Below, piece by piece: positions 38,043-49,187 of a DNA stretch of 64,000 nt (the stretch's first letter is position 1; the number at the start of each line of letters is the position of its first letter). Below the pieces are notes generated by a model, which did no database searches, was not told the origin of the DNA, and saw only the letters and a list, made by a program, of their open reading frames with translations. The position numbers and the translations under genes are program-made. This DNA is from Nansenia antarctica (taxonomy: Eukaryota > Chordata > Actinopteri > Argentiniformes > Microstomatidae), in contig OZ022358.1 of assembly GCA_963989245.1 (NCBI GenBank), positions 6,610,243 through 6,674,242 of the forward strand. The letters run 5' to 3'.

Positions 38043-41000
38043 TTATTTGTTGGATTTGTACGTCGATGCGTCACGAGGGTCACTACTTGGGTTGCTCCAG
38101 TCATCTGCCTCGGGCCCCGTCTGGTAGTGCCTCCATGCTGACTTGTTGAACACAGGTAGGCGCTCAAACGACTCGCTGGACATAGCCTGGAGATCAGAGA
38201 TAGAAGTACCTCATGGAATGACAGCCACACGATGATGACTGGCATCTATAATTTGTATTGCCATGTAGAAAGGTTTTCTCATAGGTTACTCATAGCAATA
38301 GGAAGATACTGGCGGACGCCATTGTGTACCTTTAAGTAGATGACAGCGTCAGTCCCCACCCCATCCATGGAGTAGAGGTTCAGGTCCCCTTGGAAGTACC
38401 TTGCATAAAGTCTCGAGATGGGAAGACCATACCCAAAGCCGGCCTGAAGACGGAGGAAAGAGGGGGTCTTTCTACATCTGCATCTACACACACACCACCA
38501 CCACCACCAGCAACATCAACCAACCCACCACCACCACCAGCAGCAGCCACCATCACTACCACCACCACCAGCAACCTCAACCTCCACCACCCCACCACCA
38601 TCACCAACCTCAACCACCACCACCAGCAACCTCAACCACCACCACCATCACCACACACACACACACATGCAGAAATATTATGGACTTCAAGCTCCCCTCC
38701 TACACACCGTGAGTACACACACATGCACACATTGGGCTGTGTTGCCAGTGGTTACCAGGGGAGCGGCCTGAGCTCCGGGTTCCAGGCTGGGAGTGGGTGC
38801 GGTGGAGTACATGTAGTTAAAGAGTCTGTCAATCTTCCTCAGGGGCACCCCTCCTCCTTTGTCACTGATCTGTGGGAGAAGGAGATCCTTAGTCTATTGG
38901 GAGATACACTATATGGACAAAAGTATTTGGACACCCGAACATCACACCTATGAGTGCTTGTTGAACTTCTCATTCCAAAACCATGGGCATTAATATGGAG
39001 TTGGTCCCACCTTTGCTGCTGTAACAGCTTCCACTCTTCTGGGAAGACTTTCTACTAGATTTTAGAATATGGTTGTGGGGATTTGCTCCCATTCAGCCAC
39101 AAAAGTATTAATGAGGTGGGGCACTGATGTTGGGCAAGAAGGAGTGGCTCGCAGTTGGCGTTCCAATTCACAGCAAAGGTGTTCGATGGGGTTGAGGTCA
39201 GAGCTCTGTGTGCAGGCCAGTCAAGTTCTCCCAGACCAAACTCGACAAACCATGTCATTATGGACCTCACGGGGGCATGGGGGCATTGTCATGCTGAAAC
39301 TGGAAAGGGCCTTCCCCAAACTGTTGCCAGAGACCATTAAGTAAGTCGGCTTGACCAGGCTCAGAGATAATGAGGGGGAAACTTATATAGATCACACGGC
39401 AAGGCAGCTGGTGGAGGTAGAAATCATTATAATGCATTCCATTCCATGTATGACAATGAGCATTCTTCCGATTTCTGCCTCCACCAGCCTCCCCTGTCGT
39501 AGGTCCCAGAGAGGACCCTACAGGCTTGTTTCCTGGACATAGATTAAGCCTAATGTTACACCCAGAGAGGCCAGGGTCTATATAGTTTGTCTGCGCCGCC
39601 GCCTTGCCTGACAGACCTTAATAGAGAGGTCCTCCTTCCCCAGGGTCACCATTGCCTTCACTGGGGGTAACCCAGCTGGGCTGTTCTCGTGGAGCTCTAC
39701 CGTGGCCCGCATTGAGTTCTACACATTAACACAAGACACACGGAGGAATACAGAATCAGAATCAGAATGCTTTTATTACATCCAACGTACAGGTACACAA
39801 GAGTAAAATTATTAGGTTCTAGGTTCATCGACGTTGGCATTGCAGCAGGATACAAAATCGACAATAATAGAATAAAGTAAAGTAAGTAATAATAAAGTAG
39901 AATAAGGTAATAAAGTGATTAAGTCATGGAATAAAGTGATAAAGTGATGGATACCGGATACATGATACAGTCAATGAGGTCTTCAGGTAGCAAATACACT
40001 ATAATACACCACTAATTGTGACCAATACATTTGAAAAAGCTTCACTGAATATCGCCATTCTGTTCAGATTAAATGGAAGATCCACATTGCAGTAGGCACA
40101 TTTCACTCACCTTAAAGAGTTCAAACAGCATATGGAACAGGTGAGATGGCACATACACCACCTGGATGGGCTTAGAAGGAGCCTTGGCTGGGGAAGAAAG
40201 TACAATGTACAATATGTACAAATGGACATACTGTATGCTCTGGGACATAGATTCCTACCAACATCAATCATGATATATATCTCATGCAGTGTTCATTGTT
40301 GACTCAATTAATTATTTCTGCCTCGTCTCCTCTGGGCACTATTGACACTCGCAGACCATGAGAGGAAACACTATCCAGATGACTTTTCCATTTAAACACA
40401 CTAAAGGTTAATTTATGCGTTGTTGATCGACATTACTGACAATTGTCGATCGACAGAAATGAGCCAGACATAAAAAATCAACCTTAACATGCCACAATGC
40501 CACATGTGCCAAGAGCTGATGCATAGTGTACAGTATTTACAATCTAAGCACCCGACGAACAAAACTAACATTATCTCTCAGATATCTTATCTATTCTATC
40601 TATCTTATCTAGCATTGTATCATATAACACATGTTCAGAATAAATCCCTTTCAGCAGAGCGAGAGAAACAGATATAACACAGGTTAACAGTCTCTCCACA
40701 ATTCAGAAACACTTTTTTTTTTTTTACTGTCTGTGAATAAGGCATTCATGACTATTACACCCATAGTGCATTATAAAACATGATAGAAGCATTCACAGCA
40801 GCTCACTGCTGGCTCCTTAGAACAGCCTACAGTATGTAAGTGCACGGGTAGCTATTGTAGTTCTAGTGTATTACAACAAACACACATATAACTCATAGAC
40901 AGTGCTACACACACTTCTTATTAGTTAAACCTGCAAACTCACAATTGAACTCGTCAATCTTCAGCTCTGGCGCCATCATGTAGTACTGCTCACAGATCAT

Positions 41001-44000
41001 CTTAGCCGTCTCATAGGCATCTGCAAAAAAACAGCAGAACATGGATGAACAATGGTATATTAGCTTGATGTGTCTGAGATGTTTAACTGACTCAAATATC
41101 CTGTTTTTTTCTTAAGGATCAGGATCAGGGGAACAATTTAGATTAGATTAGATTCAACTTCATTGTCATTGCAGAGTACAAGTACCAGACAACGAAATGC
41201 AGTTTAGCACCAAACCAGAAGTGCAAATAGTGACATAAAACATATTTAAAAAGAATACCTACTTGCAATACCAGTATGGCAAGTATGGTAGTTAGAGGTA
41301 TATACAGTTATGAGCAATGTACAGTTAAGGTAGCTATGTACAATATGGTATGTACATGTACAGATGTATAAGTAGTGGCTATATCAAAGGAGGTCTATGC
41401 AATGTGCAAAAAAATACTCACCTTTGACCACCTCAGAAACGTTGCACGTAGGATCAATGCTCCCAATATGCTTTGGGTGGGATTGGCTAGAGTCATCACC
41501 AAAAAGGAGAGCTGAAACAGGAAGTATAATTTGATAAACACCTTCGTATGGTGTACAAGGCATGCGCTATGCACACATACATACAGTACCTATGTAGACA
41601 TAGATACATACATACAGCCTCCTTGAGCCCCCTTGTAATTAGAACTACCGGTACACACACGTGTACTATATACATATACGGTACATACAGTGCCCTGAGT
41701 AAGTAATGGGACACAGTGAAGCATTTTTATGCATAATCCCCCTATTTTAGAGTACCAAAAAGTAATGGGACAATAGGCTTGACAGGTGTTTCTGGGAAGT
41801 CAGGTGCGTTCCGTCACATTGTGCAGGCATAAGAGCGCTATGTCTAGTTTTAATTCTAGGCGTTGCATTTGACTATGCATAAAAGTGTTGTGATTTCTGT
41901 ACACAGATACCATGAAATAAAAGCTGAGAATCTCTACCGTAACCTCATAGTACTTGTTTGATTTGAAATCCAGACTTCACTGCGCAACAAATGCTTCACT
42001 GTACGGTACCACTACCATTACTTATGCAGGGCACTGCATATGCCACCACCAGACGACACCGGTGGAAGTAGAAATCAGCGGACGGGCTCATTGTAATGCA
42101 CAGAATGGCATTATCCATTCCTCTTTCTGTCCCATTCTCCAATGTCTACCTCCCATGATGGATGTATGTTTATCTTGTAGATAGTAATAGTTATTTGTCT
42201 GTATTATCTTGTAGATAGTACTAGTTTTTTTGTCTGTCTTACATGTAACGATGAATTGAGAATCAAGGACCCCAATTGAAATAAGCCAGTGGCTTTCTTG
42301 GGTTTTTATCCTGTTAGTTGACCTTGTATGTAATATGTACTTTCATGTACCTACTTCTGCAAATCTTCTAATAAAGTTTTCAATTCAATTCAAAAATTCA
42401 ACCCACTGTGCTGGTTGCTGAGCATCCGAAAAGATATCCGGTTGGTGTAAAACCGATCCAGGAAGTACTGCACATTAGCGCTAATGAACGGGTCAAAGCC
42501 AAACTTCTGCTTGTACTCAATGACACCCTGGGCCATGGTAGGCACCACATCATTGTGCCTGTTCCGGACTTTTTCAAGGACGACCAGGAAGCTGATGTAG
42601 AAAAAACACATGGCACAAGGATTCAAGTATTCAGTCGTTTGAGTGAGAGTGAAAAAGACACGGAACCTGTTTATGCATACATACACCACTAGAGCCAAAA
42701 GGGCATGAATGTTGGCAGCGATGGCAGAGCAAATGACAAACACTTTTGACTCAATTACTCATAAGAGTGTGTCAACTCACTCGTTCAGGGTGCGGCTATC
42801 CTCTGGACTCCTGCTCTCGTAGTCCAGCAGTTCCTCAAGGCTCTGTGTGTACCTGGAAGTCACAGTACACACCGTGAAGTTAGAATTATAAGGAGCTATC
42901 TCAATTTTTGTCAAAATTGAGTTTTTTACATAATCTGATCCATTAGGTGTTTATTAATGCCTGTGTGGTGTTATTTTTAAAATATTGACATTTTTTTGTT
43001 AGTAATTAATAAAATACAAAGGTTCCATCTCACAGAACATAATGGAATGTAAAAACGTTGATGCTCAATATCTCTGAACTAAACGGAGATAGAGCCTTAT
43101 AATTCTAAGCTCACGACACATCAATTTACAAATTCTAAATCACCACAACGCTCCTTTCTGCAGAGTTGACAGTCACCCCTGAATCTGAGCAAGCAAGACT
43201 CAACCCTCACCAGGTCTGCACCAGTTTGATGGATGGCTGGCTGGTCAGGTTGGCAGGTAACAGGTTCACTTCTCTCATTGTGTTGGCCAGACGTACCACC
43301 AACTCCTTGCGCAGGAACATGAAGGAGGTTTTCTCACACGCATTGTCCCTACCTGTGAAAAGGCAAAGAGTTGCTAAACTGGCGAACGTTAGATTCAAAT
43401 ATCACCTGAGAAAGTAGTGTCCATTATGTTGTTGTCTATCTCATTCAAGGATATTCCCCCCCCCCCCCCACCCTCATTCTGAAAATGAGTCAACATCAAT
43501 GGGACAACACATAAGGAGCTATTTATAATGTCCTGAACTTGAATGAACTCTGTTGTAGAGCTGTGAGCCAAAACAGTACTCAGTGAGGGATATAGCTTTC
43601 AGTTGACCTTTACTTAGTTCAGGCACAGCTTTTCCACTCAACTCAAGACATCATGAGAGAGCGCATGGCTCAGTGAGAGACGTTGCCAATTAACACCAAC
43701 AAAACAACAACCATGACAACACAATGACAGACAGAAATGTTGAAACAAATACTGTGTCACTGTCTGTTACATGGAATGTCAGATGAATTCCATGGGGGAT
43801 AGGAGGGGAGTGGCAGTTTATTTTACAAGTTTGAGATTTATACAAGTAAAACAATGATAGCAAAATAGTAGGTTGATGTAAACATTGCCTATTATCTACT
43901 CTCTATTATCCTATATTTGCATTGAGGACGAAAACAGAGTTGATGCATGTTATATTTATGTTATGACAACATCTGTAGTCAAACCAGCAGATTAAAAGTA

Positions 44001-44108
44001 CTCACCAAAGTCCAGAAATTGCTTGATGGACATCGGCGAGGGGGAAAACCTCGAATAATACTCTATTTTATGTGTTACATCTTTCAGCAGAACACTGAGC
44101 AACCTCAT
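38043..44108 (-). CDS. pdk3: Pyruvate dehydrogenase kinase 3 (11 exons)
   Basis: This mitochondrial matrix kinase phosphorylates the E1-alpha subunit of pyruvate dehydrogenase and so slows entry of pyruvate into the TCA cycle. Exons in transcript order are 44108-44006, 43352-43211, 42852-42781, 42591-42407, 41511-41422, 41020-40943, 40187-40111, 39718-39617, 38869-38756, 38443-38330 and 38186-38043. Phases all agree and the product is 406 residues, the same length as human PDK3. The GHKL ATP site is complete: N box ELFKNSMRATVE (about 246-257), G1 ISDKGGGVP (284-292) and G2 GFGYGLP (323-329). The C-terminal dimer-swap DW motif is at 388-389. The start MRLLSVLLK and the tail SSESFERLPVFNKSAWRHY point to PDK3 rather than PDK1, 2 or 4. 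Human G1 has Leu where this has Lys. Confidence 0.97.
38485..38670. repeat. (CCA)n/(CAG)n trinucleotide array in PDK3 intron 9
   Basis: More than half of the 312-bp intron between PDK3 exons 9 and 10 is a degenerate accaccacc/agcaac/caaccacc array ending in (CA)n. It is one-sided C/A-rich on the plus strand, so the PDK3 pre-mRNA is G/U-rich there. Confidence 0.9.
38905..39340 (+). mobile_element. Truncated Tc1/mariner MITE in PDK3 intron 8
   Basis: It starts with cactatatggacaaaagtat followed by ttggacacc, a terminal repeat well known from fish mariner-type MITEs, and runs through the usual interior (ggtgttcgatggggttgagg). The opposite terminal repeat is absent. Confidence 0.78.
39405..39505. 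mobile_element. Palindromic MITE, centrally deleted
   Basis: Arms agctggtggaggtagaaatc and gatttctgcctccaccagcc face each other with a shortened centre. Same family as 50575-50812. Confidence 0.75.
39750..39990 (-). mobile_element. LINE-type 3' end, PDK3 intron 7
   Basis: An (agaatc)n head passes into gcttttattacatccaacgt and acaggtacacaagagtaaaa, resembling reversed fish retroposon 3' ends. Family not identified. Confidence 0.5.
41135..41405 (-). mobile_element. LINE 3' end, PDK3 intron 5
   Basis: A (tagat)n head is followed by tcaacttcattgtcattgca, gagtacaagtaccagacaac and gaaatgcag. This is the reverse of the copy at 23110-23322. Confidence 0.72.
41688..42036. mobile_element. Tc1/mariner-type MITE in PDK3 intron 4
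   Basis: The ends cagtgccctgagtaagtaat and cagtgccctgcataagtaat (minus strand) are inverted repeats about 350 bp apart, with CAGTGAAGCATTT-type subterminal repeats. There is no transposase. Confidence 0.82.
42057..42150. mobile_element. Degraded palindromic MITE
   Basis: It contains ggtggaagtagaaatcagcg, gacgggctcattgtaatgca, then a decayed right arm. Same family as 57427-57568. Confidence 0.6.
42263..42397 (+). mobile_element. LINE 3' end next to PDK3 exon 4 donor
   Basis: The segment from caaggaccccaattgaaata to cttctaataaagttttcaat, with a (caatt)n tail, is nearly identical to 62470-62601. It ends within about 10 bases of the PDK3 exon 4 border at 42407. Confidence 0.8.
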
Positions 44109-44811
44109 GATTGCTGCTTGACGTAGTTAATAACCGACTTTCTGATTGTCAAAACATAAATCGACTTAAAAACATATTCTTATTTGCAGCAACGACCTGG
44201 GGAATACTGTTAAGAACATAACAACAATTTACACAGAGTCCAGAACTACTATCTAACTTGCATCGACGAATGCAAAACACCTGATACAAGTTGCATGCTG
44301 ACATCCTCTCCTTTGACCGCAGACGCTCATGACACTTTTAGTTGCGCGCAAGTACAGTAAAATGTATAATCTGTCGCACGTGATGAGACAGCGTTGTAGC
44401 AGGAAGCGCAACGTTATTGGCTGGAAGGCCTCTCCCTTCAATGTGTGGGAATAATACAAGATTGCCGTTGGACAGGTTGTCTAAATGGATCAAATCGTTT
44501 TTCTGTCCATCAAATCAATTCAAAGGGAATGTCTTGTTATGACGAGAATAGCAAGTGAAAGTCCACAATGCTGTACTGTACTGCGCCACTGATTAAGAAT
44601 AGCATAATTATTGTTCCAAATAATGGCGTTAGAAAGTGAATCTATTAATCCGAGATTTTCTTTGGTTTGGTAGGTGGCACTGGCAGAGGGTATAAAGATA
44701 AGTGTCTGTTCGCTTTACTTGCTAATGCACTCCAATACCGCTAGAGGGCGCGACAAACTAGAACATAGAGGAGGTTTTCTCTTTAGATATCTACATAGAT
44801 ATTACCTATGC

Positions 44812-46065
44812 CAGGCACGTGCCGTGAGCTTTTAGATTGGGTATGCATAAAATATAGAAATACACGTAATTACACATACACGCTATCAGTGAACGCAGTT
44901 TCAAGGAAATGCAATTTTGATGCCCTAGAACCCGCTAATAAACGGTAGTGTCACTTTGTGATCAGATTACCAAAAACAAAACAAAAACAGTTGCCAGTTT
45001 CGACTATATCAGGGGTGCTCATTGTTCAATCTTTTTTGAACCAAGATATTTTCAAGTAGCCAGCCTGCTGAAATCTACAAGTCCAGTTTCAACATCGCAA
45101 ACGCACACACGCACAACACAGACACACACCGTTTCCAACCTCCATAGTAAACTCACAACACACTTTCTTTTCACACTTTGTCACACAGGCACTTGACATC
45201 ACATCACAAACCCTCCCTCTCTATCTCTCTCAAACACTTTTGGTCCAGAACCACTGGCACGGACAGCGACATTAGGCCTATCTCAGCGATTGATTAAGCA
45301 GCTCTCTCTCCAAACACAACGGCACAGGCCGACATTCAAAGGTAAAAGCAGAGGAAGTCTTAAATAAGAAGCCATAACCAGCAGCACAGCAGTACCCAAA
45401 CCATATATCTACAAGCACAGATCGCCACCAGCCTCGCGAATCATATAAATCATATAAACCAGCAAAGAAGCCATGACGTAAATTTAAAAATGATATCTTA
45501 CCTTTACTTGAAAACGAGGTCCATTCGCCTCTCCTTGCGAAGGAACACCTCTGTCACTTTAGTGTAGAAGTCACTCGCCTGTTGCAGTTTGAAAAGTCTC
45601 TCTTTTTCAATTGAGATCAGGGCCAGTGATGAAAGGCGTCCTTGTCAAGTAGTGTGAACTTGATGAACTTGTGAACTTGAAAATGATAGCCAATCAGTAG
45701 CTCTTATCGGAATGAAAGAACTACTCTGATTGGCTGAAAGCATGCTTACCCTGGTCACATTAAACAGCAGCGCTGAGGCATCGGAAAAAAATAAAAAAAG
45801 ACATTTTCACGCATTCGAATGTACGCGAGGGAAAGCAGAGAGAGGAGTGCTTGCAGAGTAGGAAGTGCTTTACTCCTACAGGTGGCGCTAAAAATGCAAC
45901 ATCAAAATGAATGACTCCTGCTGCCCTGGGACCTAAAATACGACTCTTTTAATGAAAACAAACAAACGGTTACAAGCACTTTTATTTTAATATTTTCACG
46001 GTCCTTTTTTCTTTTTTCGTTGGGTAAGCACTGCTTACCCTGCTTATATGGACGGCACGTCCCTG
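44812..46065 (-). mobile_element. hAT element, 1,254 bp, with ACCTATGC duplication
   Basis: The ends CAGGCACGTGCCGT and CAGGGACGTGCCGT (minus strand) are inverted. The flanks 44804-44811 and 46066-46073 are both acctatgc, an 8-bp hAT-type target duplication. On the minus strand near 45640-45505 a frame reads LSSLALISIEKERLFKL and ends ERRMDLVFK before a stop. This is the C-terminal dimerisation tail of a hAT transposase. Catalytic parts are missing, so the element is non-autonomous. It separates the divergent promoters of PDK3 and the C19orf67 homologue. Confidence 0.87.
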
Positions 46066-46396
46066 ACCTATGCATATATATACTAGTCTAGCACAGATCA
46101 TAGATATCTACATAGATATTACCTATGGATATCATCAGTCACTAACACAGCAATGAGTGAGATAGAACACCATAGAGAAAGGCGCAGGCCACGACTGGTG
46201 ATTGGCTGTGATTGTTACACCAACCGGACGCGTGCACTGTTGGCTAGCAAATCATTTATAAACAGCCTAAAGCTAACTATACATTCTGTGCACTGTAGGT
46301 TCAATTATTCAGCAGAACTCGTTTTTTCCTTTTTTACATTGTAGGCTTGTTTTGTCGGCAATGTATCTGTCTTGCTGCTAGCTTTGAGAAACCAAG

Positions 46397-47378
46397 ATGG
46401 ATATCGAGGTCTCATCCGAGATGATGGAGTTGACCGCAAAGTCAGTGAAGTACGGTGGCCGACAAGGGCAAACGCGTTGCAAATACCGAATACATTTCCA
46501 TTAGGAGCATTCCTTTGCAGCGCGTTTGTCCTTGTCGGCCACCGTACAGTGAAGGCCTACGAGGAAAGCATGGCGCAGCGGCAGCTGGAGGACACGTTGA
46601 CCATGTCTGAAGTATTACCAGACATTGTGATTAAAACAGGTGAATCAGTCTAAAATCATAGCTGCTTAATTAACCTTCAAATGTAGATAACACCTATTGC
46701 ATATTTCCGTACCAAGGAAAGTGGCTTGAGCGAGCAAGCTACGGCCTACATGCATTTGAGTCAGAGCAGGTGGACACGTGGCTTTGGCGCAGGGTATCCG
46801 CGGTGTCTTGAAAATTATTAAAAGTTGATAAATCAATTTTGTAGGTATTTTTCTGAATTAGACTCTGTCCAAAGAGTTTGAGTCCTAAAAATCTTTTAGT
46901 AAAAGTTCGTGAATTTATTAGTTTTAACCCTAAACCTAAGATGAACCGGAAATTGGTTTTATGGTCTAGTACGGTAGTCTATTGCAAACTAAAACTGTTA
47001 AGTTAAATGTGTCACTGATGTAAACGGTTACAGCTCCAAGTGGCGGTGAGGTCTGGAGAAATATTGACAAGATCTTTATTAAAAAGTCTTAGAAAGGCAT
47101 TGAAATTAACCTCCAGATTCCTGTATACACCCTGTGGCGCCATCGACTGTTGACTGCACAGAGGAGTCATGTGACTCCTGGCAGGAGAAGATGAAGATGA
47201 TGGGTGATGAACGATCCATCGAACGGCTGTTCAACTACCTCCTGAATAAGGCTGAGAACTTGCAGAGACTCCTGGTGTGCAGGTAGGGGGTCAATGAACG
47301 GTGGAAAGTTAGATAACGATACTCCACTGTTTAAATGTTTTATTTATTTCTCAGAAAGGCTATTTCATAATACAATAA

Positions 47379-47432
<54 letters not shown>

Positions 47433-47778
47433 GTGTGTGTGCGTGCGTGCGTGTGTGTGTGTCTGTTCCGTGTACAGAGGTGACTATCTGCAGAATGAGT
47501 ACTTTGCCCGCGTGGTGCCTATGTTCCTGCACGTTTGTAAGCCCCTCTTCAGCTACCTGGAGTCCACCGCGCGCAGCTCCCTGCCCCAGCACACTTACAT
47601 ACGCTCTCGGGTAAGAAACTACACACCTTTGGATGCTGGTGGAGGCATAATATGCGCGGGACCGGGTCATTGTAACACATGGGATGGAATAAGGAATGGT
47701 ATCAATCACGGATGTGCATTACAATGAACTTGTCCTCCAATGAGACATTTCTACGTCCACTGCCACTGAACCCCCCCT

Positions 47779-47832
<54 letters not shown>

Positions 47833-48056
47833 GTTTGACAGCTTTATAGGGAGAGATTAAGGCAGCGAAAGAGAGTATGACTGAGAAAGCGCTTTGTATT
47901 GAGTGATTTTGTGTCTGGTGAATGTTTGTTGTCCATGCAGCTGCTAGACTTCTCTCAAAAGCTGTGCACTTGCCTGGAGCGTCTTATCCTGACCTACGGC
48001 AGCTACAACGTCTTCTCTCTGGATGAGTCTCATCCAGAAAGGTACACACACACAGC

Positions 48057-48147
<91 letters not shown>

Positions 48148-49187
48148 TAAAGTAAGCAGTGCACCCCTGAAAAAGACATCTTGGTCTCAGTGAGCCACTG
48201 TCAATGTAAAGATGAATAATAACAATAATCATTACCTCATTTAATTTCTCCTTCGTCACATTCATCCCTCCCCTATCCCTTATCAACCATTTATTGATCC
48301 CTCTCTCCATCTCTGTCCATTCCAGCATCTCACACTTCTTCATAGGCCAATGTCAGATAGGCAGTACGACGATCTCCATATTCCGCTACTGCCAGCCGAC
48401 CCCGTACCTGGCGGGGGTGAACACCGGCCTGTACAAACGCATGCGCTGGAACGTGGAGAGACCACCGCAGCAGCAGCAGCAGCAGGAGACAGAGTAGTGA
48501 GTGAAGCTCAAAGGAGAGTTCCATTTAGAGAGAGAGAATAATGACATGATTAAAACCTCAAACTGTTTAAATTCAGTTTGCTGGACTAGTGTAATTATTA
48601 GATGGTGGTATTAGGCAGTGTATGATTTTAGGGTTAAGAATATTTTAGGACCACATGCATGTGAAAGATCTTCAGATCTCAGAAGAGTCAGACGGGTTCT
48701 CACCTCGTGTGTGTTTCCCGAGCAGCTACTTCCTGTGCTACGAGGACGTCCCCGAGAAGTCGATAGAGGGGAACGTCGTCGAGGGTGACAGTGAGGAGCC
48801 GGTTGCTACCGGCAACGTGGTCAGAATGTGGTACATCGGTCAGTGGGTCCAAACGCTCCAGAAGACAGAAGACTTCGACGACTGGTACGCTGTCATTCAT
48901 TTAAACACACACACACACCTGTCAGATGTGGTATTATGTCACACACACACTGCTACTATCTGACCATCATACCTAAGAACATTACTCACCACTTCTTCAA
49001 CATGGGAAGACAAGCTAGGATAATAGCAACAATGAGGACAATGTTGAAATAGCTCAGTGTGTGTTCCAGGATCTTGTGTGGGCTTCCAAAGGCTCAGTTC
49101 CACAAGTTGTTGTGTCTGGGAGAGGAGCCATCTGCCTGCACTGCCACCGACCGCCTGTTGGAGGCGCTGTTGTGTTCCAGTCCATAG
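46397..49187 (+). CDS. C19orf67 homologue (UPF0575), exon 1 broken by MITE
   Basis: Function is unknown; the human homologue is C19orf67. Exons are 46397-46639, 47162-47282, 47478-47610, 47941-48041, 48326-48496, 48726-48884 and 49070-49187, all GT-AG with matching phases. Family marks are FNYLLNKAENLQ, PMFLHVCKPLFSYLESTARS, LDFSQKLCTCLERLILTY, TTISIFRYCQPT, YKRMRWNVE, YYFLCYED, IGQWV and the C-terminal ATDRLLEALL. A run of six Gln ends exon 5. No signal peptide or membrane segment is seen. A 96-bp MITE plus its 8-bp duplication lies in exon 1 and shifts the frame; without those 104 bases the exons sum to 942 bases, an open 313-residue frame. As it stands, the first in-frame ATG after the insert is 46570, costing 23 residues. 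The polyadenylation signal is near 49421. The homology is firm; whether a protein is made is not. Confidence 0.87.
46443..46554. mobile_element. 96-bp hairpin MITE with 8-bp duplication in coding exon
   Basis: Positions 46451-46546 are almost entirely an inverted repeat (TACGGTGGCCGACAAGGGCA and its near-perfect inverse, two mismatches in 33). The flanks 46443-46450 and 46547-46554 are both cagtgaag. An 8-bp duplication suggests a hAT- or P-type source; the family is not identified. Confidence 0.9.
47381..48146. repeat. (GT)n and (CA)n tracts around C19orf67 exons 3-4
   Basis: (GT)n fills 47381-47463 and ends 14 bases before exon 3. (CA)n fills 47780-47831 in intron 3. A further (CA)n of about 100 bases at 48043-48146 begins in the exon 4 donor itself (ag|gtacacacac). 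Confidence 0.95.
47636..47765. mobile_element. Degraded palindromic MITE, intron 3
   Basis: It starts gctggtggaggcataatatg and has the two facing cattgtaa/ttacaatg cores of the family, both arms diverged. Confidence 0.62.

Noticed and set aside
38390..38953. Plus-strand 187-codon Thr/Pro-rich protein
   Set aside because: It runs antisense through two PDK3 exons and the trinucleotide-rich intron between them. The open frame comes from the (ACC)n array.
44948..45196. 82-codon plus-strand frame upstream of the C19orf67 homologue
   Set aside because: It lies inside the hAT element, opposite to its transposase remnant, and matches nothing I know.
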